A DNA stretch of 42,996 nt. Source: Legionellaceae bacterium (GTDB lineage Bacteria; Pseudomonadota; Gammaproteobacteria; Legionellales; Legionellaceae). Location of the stretch: the NCBI GenBank assembly GCA_947504875.1, contig CANNJI010000012.1, positions 1 through 42,996 on the forward strand. Direction: 5' to 3'. Made by a program: the position numbers and the translations under genes. Every line of letters starts with the position of its first letter. Position 1 is the first letter of the stretch. Below the pieces are notes generated by a model. That model ran no database searches and had not been told where the DNA came from. It saw only the letters and a list, made by a program, of their open reading frames with translations. This document shows positions 7,892-16,116 of the stretch, piece by piece.

Positions 7892-9192
7892 GGTTTACCA
7901 ACACTCACCTGAAGTAACTTGGCTGGATCGATCTGAGCCTGGAAGGCTTGTTTGATTTCATCTTCTGTTACGGCATTAATGTGCTCAATATAATGATTCA
8001 AGTAGTCTTTCGGCAGATCATAAAAATTAATTTTGATGAGAATTGCGGCAAGACTTTCATTGCTTGCAAGAGCAACAGGAAAGCCTCCTGTAAGATACGC
8101 TTTGGCATCCATTAATTCTTGCTTGCTTGGGCCATTTTTAATAAACGTTGCGAGCGTGTCACGGGTCAGTGTTTCTGCCAGTTTTGCTTGTGTATGTCGT
8201 GTTGATAATCGGATAATAAAAGGTCCGATACCTGGCATGGGCGTAAATTCACTATAGGCACCATAGGTTAATCCTCGTTTTTCTCGTAACTCATGCGCGA
8301 GTTGAGACACCAAGCTTCCACCACCTAAAATATGGTTTCCAACAATCAATGCAAAATAATGTTGATTCTGGTGATTCATCCCCAGATGCCCGACACGAAT
8401 AACCGTTTGAGAAGAATCAAAAGGGACTTCAATATCCATCTCAGTTGATAAGGGGCGTGCTAGGGGTGTGCTGGATGCTTTTTGACCTGTTGGTAAATGT
8501 TGAGTGAGGGTGTTTGCAATCTCAAGTGCTTTGGTTTTGTTAATGGCTCCCACAAGAACAATATGAACATTTTTTTTAGTGAAAAAGCGTTGGTAAAAAT
8601 GTTGTACGTCTGCTTTTGTGATGGTGTCGAGGGTTGTTGCGTTGCCATCAATGGGGTGTGCATAGGGATGTGCTTGATAGAGGGCCTGAAAAAAAGTTTG
8701 ATCGCCTAAGTCTTCAGCAGACTCTTGCACGTGCTGAATTCGAATAAATTGCTGTTTTTTTTGAGCTAAAAACGCATCCTCAGGAAAGTCTGGATATTGC
8801 AATGTGGACGCAAGGGTTTGAATTGCCGGTGTTAAAGCGTCTGGTTTAGATAACGTTTTAAGCCCGATGAGTATCATGTCACGGTTGCTCTCAGCTTTAT
8901 ATTGAGCGCCGACGGATGCCAATTGGTCTGCAATTTGATTCGCAGTATAATGGCTGCTGCCTTGGTTTAACAGGTGTGTTGTTAGCGCACTGAGGCCAAA
9001 CTGTTGACCATCAAAAGCTGAACCTGCATGAAATGCAATATTAATATCGAGCATCGGAACATCCATCGTTTGATAAAACATAACGGGAACCCCGGTTGCA
9101 GTAGTAAATGATTCAATGTTCAGCGGTGTATTTGCATACAGCGTGGTTTGAACTGATAGCAACAGTAAAGCAATTTTAAATAAAAATTTCAT
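7888..9192 (-). CDS. M16-family peptidase-like protein lacking the zinc motif
   Basis: The 434-residue product has a signal peptide (FLFKIALLLLSVQTTLYA) and two M16 halves. Where active M16 proteins carry HxxEH, it reads LTTHLLNQGS, so the zinc site is gone. The C-terminal half keeps the GGGSLVSQLAHELREKRGL segment that M16 proteins use to bind substrate. It overlaps the active M16 gene by 4 bp. The pair probably forms a periplasmic heterodimer in which this subunit helps bind substrate, as in mitochondrial processing peptidase. That partnership is inferred from context. Confidence 0.9.
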   Translation of the reverse strand: MKFLFKIALLLLSVQTTLYANTPLNIESFTTATGVPVMFYQTMDVPMLDINIAFHAGSAFDGQQFGLSALTTHLLNQGSSHYTANQIADQLASVGAQYKAESNRDMILIGLKTLSKPDALTPAIQTLASTLQYPDFPEDAFLAQKKQQFIRIQHVQESAEDLGDQTFFQALYQAHPYAHPIDGNATTLDTITKADVQHFYQRFFTKKNVHIVLVGAINKTKALEIANTLTQHLPTGQKASSTPLARPLSTEMDIEVPFDSSQTVIRVGHLGMNHQNQHYFALIVGNHILGGGSLVSQLAHELREKRGLTYGAYSEFTPMPGIGPFIIRLSTRHTQAKLAETLTRDTLATFIKNGPSKQELMDAKAYLTGGFPVALASNESLAAILIKINFYDLPKDYLNHYIEHINAVTEDEIKQAFQAQIDPAKLLQVSVGKP

Positions 9193-10529
9193 GGTTTGTT
9201 TGTCCCTTGAGATGGTGTGATCTTGGGTATTAAGCGCGCTTCGGTTTGATTCGACGCGACAAGATAATGGCTTGCTACGGCTTGTATTTGTGCTGGCGTA
9301 ATGGCTTGAATGTTTTGCTCATACTGCGCTGCTGTATCTGAAGATAAGCCAATGGTTTCTAGTAATCCCAATTCTGTAGCCTGATTTTGGATTGAATCAC
9401 GTTCAAAGGTTTTCTGCGCGATCAGCTGAGTTTTTACCCGATTGAGCTCTTCCTCTGAAACAAGGGTTTCTTGAAGATTTTTAAGTTGCGTGTTGATGCT
9501 CATGGACAATGTATCGAGTGTTTTGGAATGAGCGGGGGAAGCATACACAATAAATTGTGTTTCATACCGTGTGTAGAGGTCATAATAGGTGCCCACATCG
9601 CTTGCATCTTGACTTCCTCGGATAAGGTTTCGATACAGTCGAGCCCCTTCTCCTGCATCCAGAATGCCCGCAATAAGCTCTAAAGCATAGGGGTCACTTT
9701 TGTTATTTGGGCCTGCTGTTTTAACTGAAGGCACGGTATATCCTTGCATGAGCATTGGAATTTCAGCATAGGTTTGAACTATCACTGTTTTTTTACCCAG
9801 ATGCCTGGGTTCTTTTTGTTCTTCTCGTGTAATGGGGATTGATCTTTTCAATGGACCAAAATGCGTTTTTGCGAGGCTTAGTATATCTCCTGGTTTCACG
9901 TCGCCAACGACAACAAGCGTTGCATTATTCGGGGCATAAAAGTTTTTGTACCAGGTTCTTACATCATCAACCTTTAATTGTTTAAGATCACTCATCCAGC
10001 CTATGACGGGGTGTTGATAGGGAGAACGTAGGTGGGCTGTCGCTAAAAGGCGCTCTAAGGTTAAGGATTGAGGATTATTATCTGTGCGCAGCCTTCGCTC
10101 TTCGCGAATCACTTTCATTTCTTTTTGAAACTCATCCGGGTTGAGCAGAATATTTTGCATGCGATCGGCCTCTAGCATGAATGCCGTGGGCAGGTGAATG
10201 GCGGCTATTTTTTCATGGTATGCGGTGTAATCTGAGCTTGTAAAGGCATTTTCTTGCCCGCCAAGACCCGAAATGGTCTTTGAAAATATACCCAGCGGAT
10301 AACGGGGTGTCCCTTTAAACATGAGGTGCTCAAGTGCGTGTGCAATGCCGGTTTTACCTCCCTGTTCATCGGCGGACCCAACGCCATACCAAACCATGAT
10401 GACCGCAACGGGTGAACGATGATCTTCCTTTATCAGTATTTTTAATCCATTATCTAGGGTAAACTTGCTTACCTCTCCAAACGAGGGGAGCGTGAAAAGC
10501 GTTAAGAGAGCAAAGAATAAAATACGCAT
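9189..10529 (-). CDS. M16-family zinc peptidase (catalytic)
   Basis: The 446-residue protein has a signal peptide (ILFFALLTLFTLPSFG) and the inverted zinc motif HALEH at residues 64-68. A distal glutamate lies in the VIREERRLRTDN segment about 80 residues on. GEGARLYRNLI marks the second M16 half. It is expected to be a periplasmic metallopeptidase. It is coupled (4-bp overlap) to the inactive M16 subunit and is divergent from ftsY, with only 50 bp between the two starts. Confidence 0.92.
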   Translation of the reverse strand: MRILFFALLTLFTLPSFGEVSKFTLDNGLKILIKEDHRSPVAVIMVWYGVGSADEQGGKTGIAHALEHLMFKGTPRYPLGIFSKTISGLGGQENAFTSSDYTAYHEKIAAIHLPTAFMLEADRMQNILLNPDEFQKEMKVIREERRLRTDNNPQSLTLERLLATAHLRSPYQHPVIGWMSDLKQLKVDDVRTWYKNFYAPNNATLVVVGDVKPGDILSLAKTHFGPLKRSIPITREEQKEPRHLGKKTVIVQTYAEIPMLMQGYTVPSVKTAGPNNKSDPYALELIAGILDAGEGARLYRNLIRGSQDASDVGTYYDLYTRYETQFIVYASPAHSKTLDTLSMSINTQLKNLQETLVSEEELNRVKTQLIAQKTFERDSIQNQATELGLLETIGLSSDTAAQYEQNIQAITPAQIQAVASHYLVASNQTEARLIPKITPSQGTNKP

Positions 10530-10579
10530 GAGATCAACCAGTAGAAGAACTTAAAAGATGATAGAATTTCATATTTCAG

Positions 10580-11581
10580 ATGATTTGTATACCTATGATT
10601 AAATGGCTCAAACGAAATGAGGCGCCTGCTGCGCCAACCATAGACCCTGGCTTGAGTGTTTTTCAACGCGTAAAGCAGGGCTTAAGTAAAACCCGGCATC
10701 ATTTAGGTCAGGGGCTTGGCCGTTTATTGCTTGGTAAAAAAACAGTTGACGCCGAGGTGCTTGAGTCGCTTGAAACCTTGTTATTAACAGCGGACATTGG
10801 CATTCAAACAACAGAAATGCTTGTGCAATACGTCGTTGCAGGATTAGCACGTAAAGAATTGTCAGACGGGGATGCAGTGTTCTCGGCACTACAGGCCCAT
10901 ATGCTCGATTTGCTCTTAATCGATAAGCCTTTGCTTGATGACCTTTTACCCCAAAAGCACCCCTTGGTCATTTTAATGGTGGGGGTTAATGGTGCCGGTA
11001 AGACAACAACCATTGGTAAATTAGCGCATCATTATCAATCACAGGGCAAGCGTGTCATGCTTGCAGCGGGTGATACCTTTCGTGCAGCAGCGGTTGAACA
11101 GTTACAAGTTTGGGGTGAGCGCAATGACATCCCCGTGGTCGCTCAACATACGGGGGCAGACAGTGCGTCTGTTATATTTGATGCATTGCAAGCGGCAAAA
11201 GCGCGTGGCTTTGATGTTTTAATTGCAGATACAGCCGGACGCTTACATACACAGCACCATCTTATGGATGAATTAAAAAAAATAAAGCGTGTACTCCACA
11301 AAATAGACTCAACAGCACCACATGAAACGATGCTTGTATTGGACGCAAGCATTGGGCAAAATGCATTGAATCAAGCAAAACAATTTCATAAAGCAATTGG
11401 CTTGACTGGAATAACCATGACAAAGCTCGATGGGACTGCAAAAGGCGGTATTTTGTTCGCTTTAGCTCATGAGTTAGGGATCCCTTTTCGGTACGTGGGT
11501 GTTGGGGAGGGGATAGAGGATTTGCGCCCCTTTGATGCGTCGCAATTTGTGCGGGCTATTTTTGAAGATGATCGAACTTAA
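10580..11581 (+). CDS. ftsY: Signal recognition particle receptor FtsY
   Basis: The 333-residue SRP GTPase has G1 GVNGAGKTTT (135-144), the DTFRAAA segment, G3 DTAGRLHT (217-224) and G4 TKLDGTAKGG (281-290). It receives ribosome-SRP complexes at the inner membrane. The protein lacks the long acidic A domain of E. coli FtsY and starts almost at the NG core with a short basic helix (MIKWLKR). An alternative ATG lies at 10595, and neither start has a strong ribosome site. The end overlaps ftsE by 14 bp. Confidence 0.95.
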   Translation: MICIPMIKWLKRNEAPAAPTIDPGLSVFQRVKQGLSKTRHHLGQGLGRLLLGKKTVDAEVLESLETLLLTADIGIQTTEMLVQYVVAGLARKELSDGDAVFSALQAHMLDLLLIDKPLLDDLLPQKHPLVILMVGVNGAGKTTTIGKLAHHYQSQGKRVMLAAGDTFRAAAVEQLQVWGERNDIPVVAQHTGADSASVIFDALQAAKARGFDVLIADTAGRLHTQHHLMDELKKIKRVLHKIDSTAPHETMLVLDASIGQNALNQAKQFHKAIGLTGITMTKLDGTAKGGILFALAHELGIPFRYVGVGEGIEDLRPFDASQFVRAIFEDDRT

Positions 11582-12218
11582 TCAAGTCAGTAAGCGTTAC
11601 CCTGGAGGCTATGAGGCTTTAAGTCATGTTGATTTTTCTTTGAAAGCAGGTGAAATGGCTTTCTTAACTGGTCATTCAGGCGCTGGAAAAAGTACATTAA
11701 TAAAGCTAATTGCCTTATTTGAGAGGCCGTCTTCTGGTCATTTGATTGTTAATGGCAAGGCATTGGCGGGCCTTAGCAAGCGGCAGGTTTCAGCGCATCG
11801 TGCCGGGATTGGCTTAATATTTCAGATGCCTCATTTGTTAAATGAGCGAACAGTTTTTGATAATGTTGCATTGCCATTACAGATTCAAGGCGTTCCCTAC
11901 GCGAATATAGCAAAACGCGTTCAAGCGGCACTTGATAAAGTTGGGTTGCTTTCTAAAGCAAAGTTGCTACCCATTCATTTGTCGGGTGGCGAACAACAGC
12001 GTGTTGGCATTGCTCGCGCAATTGTTCATAAACCTGCGTTATTAATTGCAGATGAGCCCACAGGAAATTTGGACCCAACGTTATCCGCGGATATTATGGC
12101 CCTGTTTGAGCAGCTCAATCAGGTGGGTGTGACGGTGCTTATTGCCACGCACGATCTTGCACTCATCGCCAGTATGAAGCATCGTATTGTGATGCTGAAG
12201 GAGGGGCGAGTATGTTAA
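11568..12218 (+). CDS. ftsE: Cell division ATP-binding protein FtsE
   Basis: The 216-residue ABC ATPase has Walker A GHSGAGKST (35-43), Q-loop FQMPHLL, signature LSGGEQQR and Walker B LLIADEPTGNLD, with the H-loop in IATHDLAL. The start MIELNQVSKRYPGG at 11568 matches the family; the more upstream frame runs through ftsY. FtsE pairs with FtsX in the inner membrane to control septal murein hydrolase activation. It overlaps ftsY by 14 bp and ftsX by 7 bp. Confidence 0.95.
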   Translation: MIELNQVSKRYPGGYEALSHVDFSLKAGEMAFLTGHSGAGKSTLIKLIALFERPSSGHLIVNGKALAGLSKRQVSAHRAGIGLIFQMPHLLNERTVFDNVALPLQIQGVPYANIAKRVQAALDKVGLLSKAKLLPIHLSGGEQQRVGIARAIVHKPALLIADEPTGNLDPTLSADIMALFEQLNQVGVTVLIATHDLALIASMKHRIVMLKEGRVC

Positions 12219-13138
12219 ATCGCGTGCGTGCACTATTGATTTGTCACCGAAATGCGCTGTTAGCAAGCTATCGTGGGCTGTTACGGACGCCGGCAGCGAC
12301 CATGATGACGGTATTGATGATTGCGATAGCCTTGATGTTACCGCTCTTGCTGGGTGTTTTTATTGACAAACTAAAGAGCCTTACGGTTGATTGGCAAGAG
12401 GGTGAGCATATTTCTTTGTATTTAAAAATACCGCTTCCAGAATCGGCGACCACAGCAGTGGTGTCTAAGGTTCAACAGATGCAAGGGGTTGCCTCAGCTG
12501 TATATATTTCACCACAAGAAGGCCTTGTATCGTTGCAGCAGCAAGAAGGGATGCAGGATGTGATGCAGTATTTACCTAACAATCCATTGCCAGGGGTGAT
12601 TGATGTCACACCCCATACGGGATTATCTCCTGAAGTCCTTGACCAGTTGTACCGAACGTTGAAAGCGTACCCTGAAGTAGCGCAGGCTAAAGTAGACATG
12701 GCCTGGGTTAAACGGTTGCATGCCTTACTGACGCTTTTTAATCAGATAGCTTGTGCCCTCATGGTGCTGTTGGGTTCAGCGCTTGTCTTTATTGTCGGCA
12801 ATACATTACGGGTTGCCATACAAAAGTCTTGTGAAGAAATTAAAGTGTTAAAACTCATTGGCGCAACAGATGCTTTTATCGCGCGCCCATTTTTATATAC
12901 AGGCGTGTTGTTTGGGTTAGGGGGTGCTTTGTGCGCCTTGGTTTTGCTCCAATTGTTTGTTTATAGCATTTCTTCTGCCATGGATCATGTTCTGTATTTG
13001 TATCAAATGAACTCACTTTCTCTGGGTTTGTCGTTTTCAAAAGTGAGCAATCTGATGTTAATGGCTGTATTTTTGGGATGGATAGGCGCTCGCTTCTCGA
13101 TAAAAAAACAATTAAAACACATTGAGATAGTGAGCTGA
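12212..13138 (+). CDS. ftsX: Cell division permease-like protein FtsX
   Basis: The 308-residue protein has one membrane helix near 30-50 (MMTVLMIAIALMLPLLLGVF), a periplasmic domain at about 55-165 and three C-terminal helices, the FtsX topology. AIQKSCEEIKVLKLIGATDAFI is the conserved cytoplasmic loop (AIQKSCEEIK, then VLKLIGATD). It partners FtsE and relays ATP hydrolysis to periplasmic amidase activators. The coding end contains the probable rpoH promoter. Confidence 0.94.
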   Translation: MLNRVRALLICHRNALLASYRGLLRTPAATMMTVLMIAIALMLPLLLGVFIDKLKSLTVDWQEGEHISLYLKIPLPESATTAVVSKVQQMQGVASAVYISPQEGLVSLQQQEGMQDVMQYLPNNPLPGVIDVTPHTGLSPEVLDQLYRTLKAYPEVAQAKVDMAWVKRLHALLTLFNQIACALMVLLGSALVFIVGNTLRVAIQKSCEEIKVLKLIGATDAFIARPFLYTGVLFGLGGALCALVLLQLFVYSISSAMDHVLYLYQMNSLSLGLSFSKVSNLMLMAVFLGWIGARFSIKKQLKHIEIVS

Positions 13139-13151
13139 TTTAGTGTACAAT
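13122..13151 (+). promoter_or_regulatory. Probable sigma-70 promoter of rpoH
   Basis: TTGAGA (13122-13127) and TACAAT (13146-13151) are separated by 18 bp; each matches five of six consensus bases. The -35 box lies in the last codons of ftsX. The start of transcription would be near 13158, giving a leader of only about 22 bases with AGGAG before the rpoH ATG. Such a leader is much shorter than the sequence forming the E. coli rpoH thermosensor. Confidence 0.6.
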
Positions 13152-13179
13152 TCTGTCTATCTGTATTACTAGGAGTAGT

Positions 13180-14043
13180 ATGAATCTGTTTTTACAGCCT
13201 ACCGCTGTCCCTTTAGGCAGTCTTGATGCATATATTCATTATGTTAATCAATTACCCATGTTAACTGCGGAAGAAGAACTTGCTCATGCAAAACGTTTTC
13301 GTGAAGAAGGCGATTTAGAGGGGGCGAGTCAACTGGTTTTGGCCCATTTACGTTACGTTGTAAGGGTTGCTCGTGGTTATATGGGTTACGGATTACCGCT
13401 GAATGACCTGATTCAAGAAGGCAATATTGGGCTTATGAAGGCCGTAAAGCGATTTGATCATACCATGGAAGTTCGCCTGGTTTCGTTTGCTGTGCATTGG
13501 ATTCGAGCAGAAATTCATGCCTTTGTTTTACAAAACTGGCGCATCGTTAAAGTAGCAACAACCAAGGCGCAACGAAAATTATTTTTTAATATGCGCCAAA
13601 TGAAAAAACGTTTAGGCTGGTTTACTGAAGAAGAAATTCATCAGGTTGCAGATGATTTAGGGGTTACACCTAAAGATGTTCGAGTTATGGAGCAACGCTT
13701 AAATGCAATGGATACAGCTTTTGATGTTGATGAATCGGATGAAAAAAGTCCGTCTTCAGTCCCTGTGCGTTATCTTGCCGATCCTGACAGTGATCCTGCT
13801 TATTTAATCGAGCATGAAGACAGCGAAACTCAAAATGGAGAAAAACTCCATGTTGCTTTGGCTCGTCTTGATGTGCGCAGCCAAGATATTCTTCAAAATC
13901 GATGGCTTAAAGAAGATAAAGCCATTACCTTACATGCCCTTGCCGAGAAATATGGCATATCAGCAGAGCGTGTTCGTCAGCTTGAAAAAAACGCAATGAA
14001 AAAATTGCGTGATTATATGCTGGACAATGCAGCCCTCGCTTAA
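13180..14043 (+). CDS. rpoH: Heat-shock sigma factor RpoH (sigma-32)
   Basis: The 287-residue sigma-70 family protein has region 2 ([17 protein letters not shown] and the [17 protein letters not shown] segment), the RpoH box QRKLFFNMR and a region 4 helix-turn-helix ([20 protein letters not shown]). It directs RNA polymerase to heat-shock promoters. The location directly after ftsX is the standard gammaproteobacterial order. Its stop lies 8 bp before palindromic element A. Confidence 0.97.
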   Translation: MNLFLQPTAVPLGSLDAYIHYVNQLPMLTAEEELAHAKRFREEGDLEGASQLVLAHLRYVVRVARGYMGYGLPLNDLIQEGNIGLMKAVKRFDHTMEVRLVSFAVHWIRAEIHAFVLQNWRIVKVATTKAQRKLFFNMRQMKKRLGWFTEEEIHQVADDLGVTPKDVRVMEQRLNAMDTAFDVDESDEKSPSSVPVRYLADPDSDPAYLIEHEDSETQNGEKLHVALARLDVRSQDILQNRWLKEDKAITLHALAEKYGISAERVRQLEKNAMKKLRDYMLDNAALA

Positions 14044-14051
14044 GGTTTATA

Positions 14052-14148
14052 GTGCCTTCCCTATGATTTGATGGCCTATTAAGCGCGCTAAACTCGCTAC
14101 GCTCAGACACCGCGCGCTTACCAGGCCATCAAATCATAGGGAAGGCAC
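14052..14148. repeat. Palindromic element A between rpoH and cinA
   Basis: Perfect 26-bp inverted arms at 14052-14077 and 14123-14148 enclose a core with an inner AAGCGCGC/GCGCGCTT stem and the directional segment ACTCGCTACGCTCAGAC. The right arm supplies the stop codon and the last four codons (VPSL) of the convergent cinA gene. Related elements lie at 15472, 30191 and 41844. It could serve as a bidirectional terminator for rpoH and cinA. Confidence 0.93.
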
Positions 14149-15264
14149 GATGATTATATCGAGCAGCTGATTAATCTGCCAAGCACAGTAATGTTCTATA
14201 TACCGATTGATTCGTGAGCTTCGGTATGGCGTTTTTTGTGTGTGCGTATAAATTAAATCTTTATTTCTAAATGCGTTAAAGCTGATACATAAAATTTCGG
14301 ATGTTGGATCGTCTACTTTGATTGCTTCAAGTTTAATGTGAATATCCGAAGTTTCGCCCATGCTTTTGTTGCATATTAAATGAGGGTGGATTGTCTCAAG
14401 CAAGGTGCTCAGGTGCTCAGGGCCATCTAAACTCAGGATGGGCGCTGTTGCATCTGCTAATTTCTGATTTAAAATCGACAGTGCATCGTCGTTGGTGGTA
14501 GATACAAGATAATGTTGAATCTGATCCAGAATAGCCTTTTTTAGCGGGGCTATCGTGTCCTGATGCTCAACCTTGAGTTTGATTTCAATATAAGGGTAGG
14601 TCCAACGATAGCCCGTTTCGGCCTCAAAAGGTTTTGCAATCTCATCAATCAAGGGTGCTATTTCACCTTCAATGAGTCCTAGTGTTAAAAATCGAAGCGT
14701 GTGATTTTCTTTAAAAAATTGATTGTTTTTTAAATAGGGCAGTACGTAAGCCTGAAACATGGGCCAGCATTCATTGGGAGGGCCAGGTAACATGAAGAGT
14801 TCGTGCTTATTCCAGGTGATATGTGCACCTTCAGCGCTGCCATTTTCATTAGCTATAATGACTGAGCCTTCCGGGAATAATGCTTGTTGACGATTGGAGG
14901 GTGCTATCGATAAACCGAAACTTGTGAGTCGAGTTTTGATTTTATCCCATGAGGACTCATTAAAATATAAGGGTAATTGCAACGCTTCACTGACAGCATG
15001 CCGTGTTTTATCATCAGAGGTGGGTCCTAATCCCCCTGTAATAATCAGAGCCTCATTTTTTGATAATAAATCGTGGATATCATCAATAATGTCCGGCGTG
15101 TTATCGGTGACTTGTCTTTGATGACGAAGGCTTGCGCCTTGAGTGGTGAGGGTGCTTGAAAAATGAAAACTATTGGTGTCTTGAATTTGTCCTTCAACGA
15201 GTTCGTTGCCGATGGCCAATAAGGCGATGGTTTTACTATTTTTATTTATTTTTTTTGTTGTCAT
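14134..15264 (-). CDS. CinA-like protein, molybdopterin-binding-fold domain with a degenerate C-terminus
   Basis: The 376-residue protein starts with the CinA/MoCF fold: AIGNELVEGQIQDTNS, then TGGLGPTSDD and MLPGPPNE. A KH-like middle domain follows at about 170-255. Full CinA proteins end in a nicotinamide-mononucleotide deamidase domain with an ESCTGG motif. Here the last 120 residues lack that motif, so amidase activity is doubtful. The nucleotide-pyrophosphatase half looks intact. The end of the gene is provided by element A. Codon use is like that of its neighbours. Confidence 0.83.
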   Translation of the reverse strand: MTTKKINKNSKTIALLAIGNELVEGQIQDTNSFHFSSTLTTQGASLRHQRQVTDNTPDIIDDIHDLLSKNEALIITGGLGPTSDDKTRHAVSEALQLPLYFNESSWDKIKTRLTSFGLSIAPSNRQQALFPEGSVIIANENGSAEGAHITWNKHELFMLPGPPNECWPMFQAYVLPYLKNNQFFKENHTLRFLTLGLIEGEIAPLIDEIAKPFEAETGYRWTYPYIEIKLKVEHQDTIAPLKKAILDQIQHYLVSTTNDDALSILNQKLADATAPILSLDGPEHLSTLLETIHPHLICNKSMGETSDIHIKLEAIKVDDPTSEILCISFNAFRNKDLIYTHTQKTPYRSSRINRYIEHYCAWQINQLLDIIIVPSL

Positions 15265-15383
15265 AGGTCAAAAAATGCTAAAATGAGCGCTGATAAAATA
15301 TATCAGAAGCTGTCGTCTGACCCAAGACAATTCTGAAAAATTAAAATGTAACACAGTATTCTGTGCGCAAAAACAAACGCTAG

Positions 15384-15472
15384 TGCATCGTCTTGTAAAT
15401 ACGTGCTGTTATTGTCGTCCCCGCGCAGGCGGGGACGACATGATAAGGGATCGTATTTACAGGAAGAGATAC
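15384..15472 (+). mobile_element. MITE-like element, short copy (89 bp)
   Basis: The element begins TGCATCGTCTTGTAAATACG and ends CGTATTTACAGGAAGAGATA plus C, giving imperfect terminal inverted repeats that share TGTAAATACG. Both sides are flanked by TAG (15381-15383 and 15473-15475), a probable target duplication. In its middle, 15414-15439 form a perfect 11-bp hairpin (GTCGTCCCCGC). It codes for no transposase. A longer inverted copy sits at 41892-42038. Confidence 0.8.
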
Positions 15473-15574
15473 TAGTGCCGGACAGATCACTTGGTGGACA
15501 GATAAGCGCGCTTTGTCTGAGCGAAGCGAGTTTAGCGCGCTTAATCGGCCACCAAGTTATCTGTCCGGCACTAG
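15472..15574 (-). repeat. Palindromic element B between cinA and epmC
   Basis: The element runs from CTAGTGCCGGACAGAT to ATCTGTCCGGCACTAG with long inverted arms. It has the same directional core as element A but in the opposite orientation (TTTGTCTGAGCGAAGCGAG and GCGCGCTTAAT). One arm has an A where its partner has a C-complement (position about 15557 against 15489). It touches the MITE-like element at its left CTAG. Confidence 0.9.
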
Positions 15575-15609
15575 AGATGATGTGTTATTTAAACTTGTAG
15601 AGAGATCTG

Positions 15610-16104
15610 ATGCATCAAGTAGACGATATTATTGCTTTATTCAACGGATGTTTTGAGCTCACGCATAATACGCGATTGGTTTTGGGCACTGATGAGCCTA
15701 TTTATCTTCCTGCAGATGAGCAGTGTGCTTATCACCGGGTTATTTTTGCACATGGTTTTTTTAGCAGTGCTTTGCATGAATGTGCGCATTGGTTGATTGC
15801 TGGCGAGGCGAGACGTCAAGTGATTGACTATGGCTATTGGTATGTTCCGGATGGTCGTACAGCAGAACAGCAAGTACTTTTTGAACAAGTGGAGGTTAAA
15901 CCCCAGGCCATCGAGTGGATCTTATCCAAAGCTGCTGGGTATCGTTTTCAGTTTAGCAGCGATAATTTAACGGGTGAAGTAACCGACCAAGAAGCCTTTA
16001 AACACGCGGTAAAACAGCAAGTTTTACAATACGAAACATATGGGCTGCCTGATCGTGCAGCGTCATTACACGAGGCTATAACACGGTTTTATCTTAATTG
16101 CTAA
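15610..16104 (+). CDS. epmC: Elongation factor P hydroxylase EpmC
   Basis: The 164-residue protein matches the YfcM/EpmC family: ALHECAHWLIAGEARR carries the metal-binding H56 and H60, and VIDYGYWYVPDGR follows directly. EpmC hydroxylates the beta-lysylated lysine of EF-P in the cytoplasm, a late step after EpmA and EpmB. The start has AGAGAG upstream, and length is as expected for the family. It stands alone downstream of the repeat cluster. Confidence 0.9.
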   Translation: MHQVDDIIALFNGCFELTHNTRLVLGTDEPIYLPADEQCAYHRVIFAHGFFSSALHECAHWLIAGEARRQVIDYGYWYVPDGRTAEQQVLFEQVEVKPQAIEWILSKAAGYRFQFSSDNLTGEVTDQEAFKHAVKQQVLQYETYGLPDRAASLHEAITRFYLNC

Positions 16105-16116
16105 GACAGTATGATT

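Larger units (their letters stand above)
15265..15609. other. Intergenic stretch between cinA and epmC
   Basis: This 345-bp divergent intergenic stretch holds the presumed cinA promoter area (AT-rich, 15265-15380, no clear boxes seen), the MITE-like element and palindrome B. About 35 bp before epmC carry its ribosome site (AGAGAG). No gene is credible here; the open frame at 15403-15600 is translated repeat DNA. Confidence 0.7.

Noticed and set aside
10530-10579. Search for a clear promoter between the M16 gene and ftsY
   Set aside because: Only 50 bp and no convincing -35/-10 pair seen by eye.
13925-14110. Minus-strand ORF starting MSERSEFSALNR
   Set aside because: Starts in palindrome A and runs antisense through rpoH; no ribosome site.
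15403-15600. ORF of 65 codons (RRRGRHDKGSYLQEE...)
   Set aside because: It lies wholly in the MITE-like element and palindrome B; the same peptide pattern arises at the other copy.
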